The notes: a model not told the origin generated them from the letters alone. Positions 33,785 through 46,129 are shown, counted from the first letter of the stretch. The stretch: DNA of 64,000 bases from Rhinopithecus roxellana (GCF_007565055.1 NC_044551.1:91790089-91854088); one strand, 5' to 3'. A program made the numbers and translations.

Positions 33785-34095
33785 TTGTCATGAGTATTTC
33801 TTCCTTATTTTGTTAAGAATTCACTTGTGCATATATACACCTGCATGAAGTATCTTTGTTTTGTTTTATTTCCTTTTTTATTCCTTTATCATGTAACATA
33901 AGATTTATTGGCTTCATATCAGCATTTAAGTATTGTTAATTTATGTAACAGTATTTAAGTTAAGGTTAGTGCATTTTCAGTTGTACAAAAAATAGTTGTA
34001 TGTAATAGAATTATGACTTTGTTACTGTCTTTATTTGGACATTACGTATGAGTTAAGGAGATGTGTATGGGCGCCAAGTTGACAAGGGGTTTACT
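33785..34095. other. AT-rich 3' region of ERV-L, no env
   Basis: About 300 bp between the dUTPase end and the 3' LTR with no envelope-like frame, consistent with ERV-L lacking env. A short purine run 'gacaagggg' near 34081 is a weak polypurine-tract candidate. Confidence 0.6.
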
Positions 34096-34676
34096 TGTGA
34101 TGGTTATTATTAGGTGTCAACTTGACTGGATTGAGGGATGCCTACAGGGCTGGTGAAACATTGTTTCTGGGTACACCCACGAGGGTGTTGCCAGAGGAGA
34201 TTGACGTTTGAGTCAGTAGACTGGCAGAAATAGACCCACCCTCAGTGTGAGTGGCACCATGCAGTCCACTGCCAGCATGACTAGAACAAAGTAGGCAAAG
34301 GAAGGTGGGATTAGTTTGCTTACTTAGTCTTCTGAATCTCTTTCTTCTTCCCATGCCAGATGCTTGCTTCCTTTCCTGCTGCCCTTGGACATCAGATTCC
34401 AGGCTCTTCAGCCTTTGGACTCTGGGACTTGCACCAGTGGCCACTCAGTGGGTCTTGAGCCTTTGGCCTCAGACTCAGGGCTGCATTGTCAGCTTCCCTG
34501 GTTTTAAGGACTTTGGACTTGGACTGAGACACACAACTGGCTTCTCTCCTCCAGCTTGCAGACAGTCATCATGGGACTCCACCTTCTAATTGTGTGAGCC
34601 AATTCTTAATAAACTCCCTTTTATATATACATATATCCTATTGTTTCTGTCTCTCTGGAGAACCGTGACTAATACA
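34096..34676 (+). repeat. ERV-L 3' LTR (MLT2A-type)
   Basis: 'tgtgatggttattattagg' to 'accgtgactaatacaca', with 'taataaactcccttttata' poly(A) signal. 581 bp. Collinear with the 5' LTR. Confidence 0.92.
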
Positions 34677-34681
34677 CATGT

Positions 34682-35164
34682 CTTATGTGGATCTTTACTC
34701 TGGTACACGTTAGTCTTTTCAGAGGTTTTAATAATGGTGTGATGGCCATGGAAATATATTCAGTTGAATGGTTTTTAATAGCAGATATATAGATCATGTC
34801 CTTTTCTGCAAAACTCAGTTTTAATATTTTTATTGCCAAATGGTTCTCTCAATGTTATCCTATACTGTTTGAAATCTAAAATCAGATTGGGCACAGTGGC
34901 TCATGCCTGTAATCCCGGCACTTTGGGAGGGTGAGGTGGGCAGATCATCTGAGGCCAGGAGTTCGAGATCAGCCTGGCCAACATGGTGAAATCCTGTCTC
35001 TACTAAAACTACAAAATCAGCTGGGCGTGGTGGTGTGTGCCTGATGTCCCAGCTACTCGGGAGGCTGAGGCAGGAGAATCGCTTGAACCCGAGGGGCAGA
35101 GGCTGCAGTGAGCTGAGATCGCACCACTGCACTCCAGCCTGGTCAACAGAGCAAGACGCCGCCT

Positions 35165-35205
<41 letters not shown>

Positions 35206-35544
35206 GTCAACCTTTCCAACATTGCAATTCTGAAATGCCCAATTAATTCCTGCTTGGAATCCAGTTGATTCTTTCCTGAACATGTCTTTTGTAATACCTT
35301 GTCAAATGCAGCCAATAGAAACCAATACACATTACTAATATTGTGTTTTCCTGCCTCTTTCCCTAGAGCTATAAATTTATTAGCATATAATCTGCCTTCC
35401 AAGTCACTGTGGGCAATCTTTTTACCAAGGTTTTTGTCTTTCAGACGTTGTAACAATTTCTTCACTGCCTACCACTTGTCCTGCAAGCCAATGACAAATT
35501 AGAATTTTTTGTTATGTGGGTACCCCACTCCTGGTAGCAATTTT
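34682..35544 (-). pseudogene. Older ERVL-type internal remnant with PBS
   Basis: Reading the minus strand from the PBS at 35525-35539 (complement 'tgctaccaggagtgg', Leu-type), an open stretch encodes a lysine-rich piece (KKLLQRLKDKNLGKKIAHSD..., 35465 down to about 35205). Its position is that of a gag start. A forward Alu at 34886 cuts it. The left limit is uncertain. The only evidence for a viral origin is PBS, LTR and position. Confidence 0.5.
34886..35198 (+). mobile_element. AluS with long A-tail
   Basis: 'gcacagtggctcatgcctg' to an A-tail of about 37 nt starting at 35166. Target duplication 'aaaatcag' (34878-34885 and 35199-35206). The reverse of this Alu extends a spurious 201-codon minus frame. 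Confidence 0.93.
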
Positions 35545-35885
35545 TGTATTAGAATAAGCTAAATTATACAAGTAAGAAACACCCTCAAAATGTCCATGGC
35601 TGGAAATAATAAATAATTCTTTCTGTCTCAAGTTACATGTTCATTATACATCAGCTGGTGGGTAGCACAGAGCAGACTCAGCTCCATGTCATCTTCACTA
35701 ATTGACGGAGTTAACCAAAGGCTTCACAACCTGGAATTATTATGGCAGGAAGAAGTGAATTTAGTTGCTGCACTGGATCTCAAAGACTTCTACCCACATT
35801 TTCCTGACCAAATCAAGTCACTTTGCCATATACCTACTTTCAAAAGTCTGGGAAAGTCTAATGTTGAATGTGCCTGGAAAAGACA
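35545..35885 (-). repeat. ERVL-type LTR (MLT2B-D-like), 5' LTR in reverse
   Basis: Begins 'tgtattagaataagctaa', includes 'catcagctggtgggtagc', 'cagctccatgtcatcttc', 'aaatcaagtcactttgcc' and 'aagtctaatgttgaatgtg'. It lies immediately beside the PBS-like site on the minus strand and shares its pattern with 25152-25520. Confidence 0.6.
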
Positions 35886-35924
35886 GTGTCAAAACAGTAA
35901 ACAGTCCTTACGTTTATCACCGGT

Positions 35925-35978
35925 TTTTGTTTTTGCTTTTTGTTTGTTTTTTTGTTTGTTTGTTTTGTTTTGTTTAGA
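35925..35978. repeat. T/G-rich (TTTG)n low complexity
   Basis: 'tttgtttgttttgttttg'-type tract. No other content. Confidence 0.9.
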
Positions 35979-37687
35979 TTGAGGTTCTTAAGAATAAGCT
36001 CCAAATGAACTTTCCACAAGACTACACCTAAAAAGGGAACACCAGTTTTAATCTGTGTTTCTACATGTGTAAGGATGCTTAGGATCACTTCCCAGACTTA
36101 TCTTAAAAATGCATGTTCCACTGGTTTTGAGATGCTGTGTAAAACCAGAATTGTGTTTCCTAATAGTTTTTTATTTTTAAGATGGGTAAAAATTTCAACA
36201 GACTTCTTCACTGCAGAACTAGTCAGGAGCATCTCATGGAGTTAGAATACCTTGAAATACACTTTAGAAAAAAAACGGCTTTCATTTCTAAAAATATAAT
36301 TCAATAAGTGAATTTATTCTGTGTTATATATAAGTTTTGTTTCTCAGGTGAATTTACCCTGAGATTGGTTCTTTTGGAAGATACGATCCATGATGTCCAA
36401 AGAATTACCTATAAATAGAGAAGATCTCTCTCTGTGTTGGGGAGCCAGCTTTAGCATGTCAGAGTTACATACACTGCACTTCTGTGACTTCGGGAGGCAT
36501 CTGCCGGCTAGTATAAAAAGACGTGATGCTTCCATATAGATAATTATCCCATGACAGATTCTCTATGCTGTCTACTTCTGGCCACAGATCAGGCAACTGT
36601 GTGGGATTCAGCCTCTTCTCTTCTACACGATGCTGAGGTTGCCCTTTTAGAAGTTCTTTTCCCATAAAGATTATCTTACCATTTGTATTAATGTGATTTT
36701 ATTCACTTAACAATAGAAGAAAGGTACATCTATATTCCATAACCTCCATGGGCCTGACCCAAACTCATGTGTGCAGCCTCATTGATTCTAACCTACTCCA
36801 CACATCTTATCTATTGCTGGAGGCTTTCTTGGCTTTTGGACACAATGTAACTACCATGCGCTGGATTTCTCTATGGAGCACAAGGAGGTTATCTACTCAC
36901 GTAAAGCTAGTTACCATTGTGTTTATGACTTTAGAAATGCAAGACTGATTTAGCTCCTGATACTAAACGGCATTATGAACAACTTAATGTTTGACATATT
37001 TTCCAGAATGAATTTCCTCTCTTTCTGTTCTCTCGTTTTATTTACTTCAAGAAGAACATCGAGAGCTTCCTCAAGAAGGATAATGCTCCATGGTTATGTC
37101 TTCTCTGGGAGTTGCAAACAAGACTCAGTCAGCCTGCCAAGCACATGCATATGAGTATTCCAATGTGAAACAGAACCTTCACTGATCAGTGAACAGAATG
37201 AACCACAGCTGCTAGTTTAGATCTGGCTCGAATCAAAAGTTGTGGCTTTTGCCATCTCCAAGGGCTGGTTAAAGCTCTGATTCATGCATGAACCACCCAG
37301 TCCATATGGAGTAGGCAACACAGCTTGAGCTGAAACTTTCTATTCAAATTGCATTGAGTCCAGGAAAATAGTGCATCTCAAACCAATCCATCCTCATTTT
37401 TTGGTGATTACATGAATAGATGAATAGCATAATTTAAAGCTACATGCTTTTAATCTCTGAAGATACAATCAGATTTGCTTTAGGTAAAATTTGCAGACAG
37501 CTGTGAAAAATCACTCTTCCAACCAAATGGCCCATCTTTATCTCTTTTAAATGAAGGCATTAGTCTCTGGCAGTCCCCTACCTTGCATTAATATGCCCTC
37601 AGGAATAAGTCATCAAGCCTATGCTTCTCAAACTTTCCCACTAAGGCACCTCTGACAGAGAGTAAGGTGTATTAGTAAGAAGAGAGT
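35979..37687. other. Unclassified interval
   Basis: No recognised repeat or exon. Frames of 60-70 codons on both strands have no support. Confidence 0.35.
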
Positions 37688-37692
37688 AAGGG

Positions 37693-38035
37693 TGTATTAG
37701 TCCATACCTGCAACTGAGTAATTTATAAAGGAAGAGGTTTAATTGACGCACAGTTCTGCATGGCTGGGGAGGCCTCAGGAAACTTATAATCATGGCAGAA
37801 GGTGAAGGGGAAGCAAGGGCACATCTTACATGGTGGCAGGAGGTGGTGGGGGGAAGTATCACACTTTAAAACCATCAGCTTCAGCTCTCCTGAGAACTCA
37901 CTCACTATCACAAGAACAGCAAGGGAGAAATCCACCCCCATAATCCAATCATCTCCCGCTAGGCCCCTCCTCTGACATATGGGGATTATAATTCGAGATG
38001 AGATTTGGGTGGGGACATAGAGCCAAACCATATCA
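37693..38035 (-). repeat. THE1/MST LTR, reverse, solo
   Basis: 'tgtattagtccatacctg' to 'gagccaaaccatatca' in reverse, with 'ggcctcaggaaac' and 'cactatcacaagaacagc' between. Perfect 5-bp target duplication 'aaggg' (37688-37692 and 38036-38040). It is solo: no internal sequence on either side. Confidence 0.93.
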
Positions 38036-38112
38036 AAGGGTAGCCAAAAGGGAACCCAGAGGACATTTCTGAAGAGGGCAGAATTCCTCTGAAGAAGTTC
38101 CTCTTTTATCTT

Positions 38113-38412
38113 CTTTTTTTTTTTTTTTTTTTTTTTTTTTGAGACAATCTCGCTCTGTCGCCCAGGCTGGAGTACAGTGGCACCATCTTGGCTCACTGCA
38201 ACCTCTGTCTCCTGGGTTCAAGCAATTCTCTGCCTCAGCCTCCTGAGTAGCTGGGATTACAGGCACCTGGCCCACTAATTTTTGTATTTTAGTAGACACA
38301 GGGTTTCACCATCTTGGCCAGGCTGGTCTTGAACTCCTGACCTTGTGATCCACCAGCCTCAGCCACCCAAAGTGCTGGGATTACAGGCATGAGCCACCAC
38401 ATCCGGCCCCCG
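38113..38412 (-). mobile_element. AluS/Y, reverse
   Basis: A T-tract of ~27 nt at 38114-38140, then 'gagacaatctcgctctgtcg' to 'gagccaccacatccggcc'. Target duplication 'ttttatctt' (38104-38112 and 38413-38421). 'ctgaccttgtgatccacc' is AluY-like. Confidence 0.93.
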
Positions 38413-38421
38413 TTTTATCTT

Positions 38422-39284
38422 ATAAATGTAAATAAATTTTGTGTTCTACTCTGTAAATATTTATGATTATTTTAGTACAATATTAAATACTGACTGAAGT
38501 ACATATATCACTCAGAGGCAGGTCAAGAAACAGAAACCATGCCCATTATTTTAACATAAAATTTAATAGAAAAAGTTGATAACCAAGTATTGGTGACCTA
38601 AAAACAATGTAGAAAGAGGGCACTGAGGTAGCAATGCAGAAAACAAAACAACTAACAACTAGGGCTGGGGAACAAAGGGAAGATTTGAGGATTATTAAAC
38701 CCTGGGAGCAGAAGGAGTGGCCCCTGAGGGCGGGGACATGTCTCTGAGGAGGGGGCGTGAATGACTGGTGTGGGTGTTTCTGTGGGGAGCAATGAGGCTG
38801 GTTCTGAGCATGTGGGAAAAACCACAATGTGAAAGCAACCACTGCTACTGAAACATCTGTCTTTTACAGCGAGGTAAACAATTGTCACTGGGCTTTGGGG
38901 TCAGTCAGTAACAGGAAATAGACCAGAAGAAAGAAGTCCCTTGCTCCTTTTCCCTCCATCTTGCTGGCACTATCTAGCGCTCCCTCTTGGCAGAACCGAA
39001 AAGGGAGCAGCTGGTAAAGCAGAAGTGTATTTCCAGAGGGTCAGCCCCAACCTCACAAAGCTGAAACACAATAAAGCAAGGTTGGAGCTGAGAGGCAATA
39101 ACTTAATCATCAGCCCAGTACTTAATTGTTTTCCAATAATAGTTCTAGTTGAGTTGATGCACCATTTTTATTCAGCCTATGCCTTCATGTGCCTCTGCCA
39201 AACATTTTACAGACTTGACAATGCACTAGCTCTTGTCTATTACCAGCCTAGCATGAATTAGCTTAGGAGGCTTTTATCAAGGGC
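38422..39284. other. Unclassified; possible old LTR/MER at 38530-39070
   Basis: 'atcttgctggcactatctag' and 'tggcagaaccgaaaaggg' recall a common old interspersed repeat, but I cannot name it. No coding support. Confidence 0.3.
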
Positions 39285-39425
39285 TAAGGACACCAGCATT
39301 CCCATTCCAGTTCAGGCACTTTTCTGTGACCAGGGACACACTACTTTCTCAGTTACCTCTTACTGAACATGAGGGAGTTGCATCAAATTCTCTTCAAGTC
39401 TGTTCCAACTTTGTAATTACTGGAG
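39285..39425 (+). repeat. Probable MIR-family SINE, 3' part
   Basis: 'tgtgaccagggacacactac', 'agttacctcttactgaacatg', 'agggagttgcatcaaattc' and 'tctgttccaactttgtaatt' follow MIR-type core and 3' spacing. Strongly diverged. Confidence 0.5.
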
Positions 39426-41635
39426 ATTATTATGGGAAAGCTCACCTTTTATAAGCATGGCTTTTGTGCAAAGGGGAGTCCAAAACACTGAGATTTCTAA
39501 GACTTTGTTGGTCATCCAGACATAGCTAAAGGGTAGGGACTGGGAGGAAAAGAGCCTTAGAAAGGAGATGTGGGAGAAGGAAACAAAAGCGGGATTAGAA
39601 AGGTGCTGAAGAGAAACCCATAGCGGGGTTAAGGGGAGAGCAGGTATGCTGAGCAGCGGGGAGCACCTGGCATTTTTTGGGATTTGGATTACCTGAATTT
39701 TGCTTGATAGTTCATCTTATGATTTCTGGTGGCTGTGAAAAGTAAGCTTTATGTGATCTGTAATCCTATGCAGCAACAAGATAGAATGGCACAGGTCTAC
39801 TCAGGTGACAGGCAACCTTTCTTCTGTAGTAAGGAATTAGAGTTCCAGTGTTGAACACCTAATCCTCTCTTCCCTTCAGGGCTGTAAAAATGGAGAGTGA
39901 GAGGCCTGCACATCTTGCCATCCGCCACAAAGCATTTCTTAATCCAACTCCCTTCATCCAGATGAAATACTTTGTACTTGGCAGAATGGTGTTATTTCAA
40001 TGTAATGTGTAACTTACTCCCTTGCCAAGCAAAGATTGCTTCTACCTAGATCACAGAAAAGACAGGTGTGAACCAAATGATAGGCAATGTTTGGCCAGAC
40101 TTTGTGTGTTTGGTGTTAATGCCTGAATGCTAACGATTCCCCCTAGAACTCTCCCTTGAACTTGGTTACAAAACACTCTGCAATTAAATATCCCCTTTAA
40201 GATATCATGGTTAATTTAATGAGGGCCAACCCCACTGTAACAGATTGTTAATCTGAGCTGGTAGAGTTTTTTTCTCTTTGTTGCATTTTCAAGAATTTTT
40301 ATTACTGTAAGATAGCTGGTAATATTCTTTGTTAGGCTGATACGTTTTGAATTGCTTTTCATTTTATTATCACATTAGTTCCTTCTTAATGGTTTTACTA
40401 GAACTCAGAAGTCTCTGGAGTTTTAATAACCTCTCTTTTTTCTGTACTTATAGTCATGGAATTAATTTGATAAAATCACGATCCTTCACTGAATATGTCA
40501 TTGGGCCAAAAGAATAAAATTCAATAAGAAGAATTAGACCTTGAAGAGTGATTGACAATTCATCTTGCTACTGATTTTTCCACTTTGAGACTTTCATTTG
40601 CTTTGCAGCAGCACAATTTCTGTTCTTTCCACTTCCAAGAATATACTTTAGGCTGAGGAATACTTTAGAATTCTTTGAACTGAGGCTTATTAAACCTTTT
40701 TTATATAAGCTGACTTTTTGAAATATAGGAAAGTACATATTCTTACTCACCTAAGAATACAACTCTTTTGTAGCTGACTTTGTTTAAAGAACAGGCAACA
40801 ATAAGGTGAATTTTTAAAACCATCAAATTATCAATCAACCAATTTTCTTAGGATCTTATTTTCATGCTTATCTTCCCTGATCCATAGTGGTAGCAATTCT
40901 CTCAAAAAATAAATATCTACTAAGTAAAGTCCTGAGGTCAAAATTCCTTTATTAAATATAATTTAATTGATGTGAATTAATATTTAAAGAACAAAATATC
41001 ACCTATAACGTAGTCTGAAAGAACAAAAATTTTTAATCACCCTTTATCTTACACATTGTCAAACAATGAGACTATCAAGTGGAAATCAGTAGTCAAATTT
41101 TCAAAGAGGAACAAATAATTAAGTGCCTGATAACAATATTAAGAATTGGGTGAATTAAAAATCATAGCTACAAAAAATTCATTATCAAATGAAGGATTAT
41201 TTCAGATGATAAGAAACTTCTGCTTTTACAGGTATATAACTGAATACATACATTGCTGCTACAGTCTCTTCGGCAACAGCACATTAGAATATTATTACCC
41301 TCATGTCACAATTTCTCCTCTAAATCTAACACATAATGGATGTGCAATAAATGTCTACTGAATGAATGGTTTTGTTCAGTTAATGGGTTTAATCAGTTAA
41401 AAGAGCACTGAGCTCTTCAAACATAACTCCTTGGTTGGACAAAGCTGCAAATTTTGCAACTTGTCAATTATTGATGGATTTGATCTTTTAACAATTCATT
41501 TGGGAAGCTGAATTATCTCTGGATATTTAAATAAGTAAACTATTAAGGTGATAACCAAACTAAGACACCAACTATTAATACGTTCATTCTTGACACATAT
41601 AAACTAAACACAGATTTTAATTTCTTCAAAAGCAT
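39426..41635. other. Unclassified, 2.2 kb
   Basis: The longest element-free interval by my reading. AT content rises after 40200. No long frames, no repeats recognised. It may be ordinary single-copy intergenic or intronic sequence. Confidence 0.4.
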
Positions 41636-42850
41636 CAGGTACCCAAATAGCTTCATTGGCAAAAACTACCAAATGTTTAAAGAAGAATTAACATCAATCC
41701 TTCACAAACTCTAAAATAAACTTCAAAAAATTGGAAAGGAGGGAACACTTCTGAACTCATAAGCCCAGTATTACTGTGATTCCAAAAACAGGTAAAAAAA
41801 AAAAAAAAAGTCACAGGAAAAGAAAACTACAGATGAATATCCTTTATGAGTCTAGGCATAAAAATCCTCAACAAAATACAAGAAAACTGAGTCCAGCAAC
41901 ATATAAAAAATTATTTACCACAACCAAATGGGCTTTATCTGACGAGTATGAGTTGCTTCAATATATAAAAAACAATCAATGTATTAAAAATACACCGTCC
42001 TACTTAATAGAAGAAAAAAACACAATATGATCTTCTAACAGAAACAGAAAAAGTATTTGACAAAATCTAACACCCTTTTACAATAACGATGTCCCATAAA
42101 TCAGGAATAGAAGATAACTTCCTCATCCTCTCACCACTTCTATTCAACATTGTATAGGAAGTTCTAGCCAAGGCAATTAGATAAGAAAAAGAAAAGAAGA
42201 CTCCAGATTAGATGATATAATCTTATGTATAGGAAATCCTAAGATATCTACAAATAAACTATTAGATCTAACAGATGCATTTATAAAGGTTACAGGATGG
42301 GCCATGGTAGCCTAAGCCTATATTCCCAGCACTTTGAGAGGTTGAGGTGGGAGGATCGCCTGAGCCTAGGAGTTTGAGACCAGCCTGAGCAACATGGTGA
42401 GACCCTATCTCTATAAAATATAAAAATAATTAGTCACGCATGGTGGCACACGCCTATGGTACCAGCTACTCAAGAGACTGACGCAGAATTGCTTGAGCCA
42501 GGAGCTCAAGGTTCCAATGAGCTATGACTATGCCACTGCACCCAAGCTAGGATGACAGAGCAAGACCCTATCTCAAAAAGAAAAAAGAAAGGTTACAGGA
42601 TGCAAGATCAATATGCAAATTGCATTTCTATACACCAGCAATGAACAATCTGGAAAAGCAATTAGGAAAATAATTTATAACAGTACATATTTAGGAATAA
42701 ACTGAACAAAAGAAGTGGAAGATTTATATGTGGAAAACTATAAAACATTGTTGAAAGAAACTAAAGACCTAAGTAAAGGGAACAACCTCCCATTTTTATG
42801 AAGCATAAGACTTAATATTGTGAAGATCTGGTAATGTTTAAAAAAGTGTA
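41636..42850 (+). mobile_element. Old L1 (L1M) ORF2 fragment, split by AluJ
   Basis: 'tttaaagaagaattaacatc', 'aaaactacagatgaatatcc', 'ccacttctattcaacattgt' and, after the Alu, 'caatatgcaaattgcatttc' are sequential parts of ORF2. There are many stops and several internal gaps. No 3' end is present. Confidence 0.85.
42300..42587 (+). mobile_element. AluJ
   Basis: 'ggccatggtagcctaagcct' to 'caaaaagaaaaaagaaa', flanked by the perfect 15-bp duplication 'aaaggttacaggatg' (42285-42299 and 42588-42602). It is diverged (AluJ-like) even though its duplication is intact. Confidence 0.93.
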
Positions 42851-43167
42851 TAGAAGGTTATAGCAGTCAAGCAAAGATGAAAATGAAAACTCTAAAAATC
42901 ATACTTTGACTAAAGTCACATCTATTTTACTTAGGGAAATAATTTTTATCATCACTTTTCTATATCATACAGTGTTAACATAAAAATGTATCACATCAAA
43001 GCTACATTTCTGTAGGGTAATGGCTAATAAAATGACCCCAAATATCACTCTATCTTACTCTTTTGTTAGGATAATTATAATAAAATATTCTGCAATTATT
43101 TTTTTCATTAGTAGGTAAATCACAAGCATTCTTTTGTTATTATTATTATCATTATTATAATATTATA
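42851..43167. other. Unclassified AT-rich
   Basis: Ends in an ATT/TTA-rich microsatellite at 43135-43165. Nothing else seen. Confidence 0.35.
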
Positions 43168-43415
43168 TACAGACACGGTCTCACTCTGTCACCCAGGCTG
43201 GAGGACAGTGGTATAATCACAGGTCACTGCAACCTCAAACTCCTGAGCTCAAGTAATCCTCCCACTTGAGCCTCTCAAGTAGCTGGGACTACAGGCACAC
43301 ACCAACATGCCCAGGGAGATTTTTTTTTTTTAGAAATAGGATCTCACTAAGCCCTCCAGATTGATCTTGAACTCCTGGCCTCAAGCGATCCTCGTGCCTC
43401 ACCCTCCCAAGTAGG
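43168..43415 (-). mobile_element. AluJ, reverse, 5'-truncated
   Basis: 'gtctcactctgtcacccagg' to 'cctcaccctcccaagtag'. The last ~35 bp (the Alu 5' end) are missing, and the middle A-rich linker reads as T-run 43320-43331. Confidence 0.88.
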
Positions 43416-44465
43416 TATTTATTCATTAATTTTGTCCCACTGACTCCCTTTTCTCAGCAAGCTTTACCATCTTACAAAATATTAATATTTGATCAGTGAT
43501 GTTTAAATAATGTACCAGCCATAGTTATGACAGTATCTTCAGAGACGGAGGTCTTTTCTTCAGTTTCTGCACCTTACATCTATTCACTGACTCATTGAAA
43601 ATTTTACACATTTTACACATTTTACCATTTACACATACTGTGTGTGTATGTATGTGCTTAATTTTGGAAAACCAATTACAATCAAGTCAAGGAAATAACT
43701 GTAATCTAATGTTCATTAAAGTGAAGATCAATCTCAAACGATAATAATAAAAATACAGCTTAATTCTCTCATAACCTCAGATGTACAAACTGATCTACAA
43801 ATCTAAAGACCAATCTGGTATTCTTCCCCAAATGGCAGTGAAAAAGACTAAAGAGGCTCCTGAAGATTTAAAACACTAGAGGATAAAATTTCCATTATGT
43901 TTAATATCATTCTAGAAGTGATACTCTGGGTCTCTGACAGATTTTAGAGGGCACTGAACATATTGGATTTGAATTATAATGATCAAATCTATCAATCATT
44001 ATCATAATAGATTTCTTAATTAAAATACATTATAACTATAATGGTTATAATACCTTTCTTATAAGAAGACTGCTTTTCAGACTTTCTTCACTAATCCATG
44101 TAAAAGGAGGGAGGCAACAGATACTATTAATAATATCTCCATTTCATATTTTAAATAGACAGAAATGAAATGCTTAGCACAATGTCACCTGACATTACAA
44201 ACATTTTTAACACTAGGCCAAAGGAGAGAGAAAATAAGCTTAACAAACTAAGCATTTGGCACCTGTCATTTAGGGACTAAAAATTTATACTCTAGGTCAA
44301 AGATTTTACAGGTTGAATGTGAACATAACAGTATTAAAGCTCATACAAGTATCTCTGAATTGGAATGACATTTAGATGTTACTAATACAAATGGGATAAA
44401 AACACTGAAAACATCCTCTTTGAAACAACAGCAATGAAAAATATAGCAGTTCCTACAAAGTTTGA
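43416..44465. other. Unclassified interval
   Basis: A small 'ttttacacat' tandem at about 43600-43625 and a TG-rich patch at 43635-43655. No gene. Confidence 0.35.
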
Positions 44466-44481
44466 GAAAGTTGTTCATAAG

Positions 44482-44755
44482 GGCCAGGCACAGTGGCTCA
44501 AGCTTGTAATCCCAGCACTTTGGGAGGCCGAGGGAATTCAAGACCAGCCTGACCAATGTGGAGAAACCCCATTTCTACTAAAAATACAAAATTAGCCGGA
44601 CATGGTGGCGCATGCTTGTAATCCCAGCTACTCGGGAGGCTGAGGCAGGAGAATTGCTTGAACCCATGAGGCGGAGGTTGCGGTGAGCAGAGGTGGCACC
44701 ATTGCACTCCAGCCTGGGCAGCAAGAGCAAAACTCCGTCTCAAAAAAAAAAGAAA
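44482..44755 (+). mobile_element. AluS with left-arm deletion
   Basis: 'ggccaggcacagtggctcaa' to an A-tail. About 25 bp after 'gggaggccgagg' are absent. Perfect 14-bp duplication 'gaaagttgttcata' (44466-44479 and 44756-44769). Confidence 0.94.
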
Positions 44756-44769
44756 GAAAGTTGTTCATA

Positions 44770-46129
44770 GAGATTTTAAGTTGTCAACAGGAGAATTTTT
44801 TGAAAATAAAGGAGATAAAGAAAAAAATATTTAGAGCTAGCACATCCCTACTTATTTTCTCACCATCCCACTATCTAGCATACAGAGAGCTTTTTTCTGC
44901 AAATGGAAAATTTTACATGAATATACGCAAATTGGAAACCTAATTCAGTGATGACACTATTTTCGCACTTTTTAAATTTCTTATGGTATTGATAAAAGAT
45001 ATATTTGTTCTAGTAGTTGTCTTTATATATTAATAGTGCCTTTACACACCTTTCTTCTTACCACTTTACTATCCGCTTTTCAGTCTTCACTGGAATGCTT
45101 TGACTGCCACATATTAGCTATATAACAAGAAATGGTGTTTTACCATTTTCCCTTTTCTCTCTTTTTTCCTCTATCTTAATAACATTTTTTCAACTTTGTC
45201 AGAACCTATGACTTTTGCATGTTTTTTCTACTCACATTTCCACTCTAGTTTTAGTCTTAATTCTACAATAAAAGATATTAAATTGCCATCATTAGTCCTT
45301 TTGCTAAAACTTCCCTAGTTGTTTGTAAGTTTGATGAAGCCCCTCTTCTGGTAGATACCTCAGAAAAGATTCCTGAGTACAGTATTATTCCCTGAGTTCC
45401 TGTACATGTAGAATTATTTTTACATAGCTTTGATTCTTAATGACTAGCTCAACTGAATGTAAAATTCTTGGCTTGCACTTTCTTTCCTTGAGTTTCTTAA
45501 AAATGTTGCTTCACTGTTACTTTGCTTTGTACATTGCTATTGAGAAAGCTAACGCCAGCCTAATTTCCTTACCCTTCTAAGTAATACTGTCTTTTTGCAT
45601 GGAGGCCCTGGGGAAATTTTTCTTTGTCTTTAAAATCTAAAAATTTTACTATACTATTATAGCCTAGAGTTGATTACTCCATTCCATTGTTCCAGGCATA
45701 TCATAGGCCATTTCAATATTTAGATTAAGGTTTTCTCTTATTTCCAGAAAGTTTTCTTGAAATACAGTTTTAACTATTAGATCTGTTTCATTGTTTTATT
45801 TTTCTTCTTCTTCAAATATACTTTCATTTATTCTTCTTTCTTGAAACATAGTTTTAATATTAGTTCTGGTCCATGGGCGGTAGTAAATCTTCTCTTTCTC
45901 CTCCTTTGCCTCCTCCTCCTCCTTCTTCCTCATTATCATCTTCTTCATCTTCCTTGTCTTCTTCGCCTTCCCTCTCTCTTCCTCTTCTTCAGTTTTACAA
46001 ATGTTAGATCTGCTTTGCCTCTCTTCCAATTCAATCACTTTCTATCTGACCCTTTTACTCCTGTCTTTCTCTCCTTGTTGTATTCTTGGTTGTTTGCCTA
46101 CCTTTATTTAATAGTTTTATTAAAATTTC
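44770..46129. other. Unclassified; possible old L1-related segment, pyrimidine tract
   Basis: 45300-45800 has wording reminiscent of old L1-associated sequence ('aactgaatgtaaaattcttg', 'atttttctttgtctttaaaat'), not firmly placed. 45886-45990 is almost pure C/T (CCT/CTT repeats). No exon signals. Confidence 0.35.
45886..45990. repeat. Polypyrimidine (CCT/CTT)n tract
   Basis: About 105 bp dominated by C and T on the plus strand. The complementary purine strand makes an E/K-rich minus frame (45796-46038) that is an artefact of composition. Confidence 0.9.

Larger units (their letters stand above)
26642..34676 (+). mobile_element. ERV-L (HERV-L-type) provirus, complete but dead
   Basis: Order: 5' LTR, Leu-tRNA primer-binding site, gag, protease, reverse transcriptase, RNase H, integrase, dUTPase, 3' LTR; no env. 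This is the known HERV-L layout. Presumed 5-bp target duplications are 'catat' (26637-26641) and 'catgt' (34677-34681). Interruptions: AluY at 27407, MST LTR at 30432, Alus at 30970 and 31566. Every gene contains stops or frameshifts. Confidence 0.92.

Noticed and set aside
34860..35465. 201-codon minus frame
   Set aside because: Composite of ERVL-type internal sequence and antisense Alu joined through a poly-T run.
45796..46038. E/K-rich minus frame
   Set aside because: A direct consequence of the polypyrimidine tract; low complexity.
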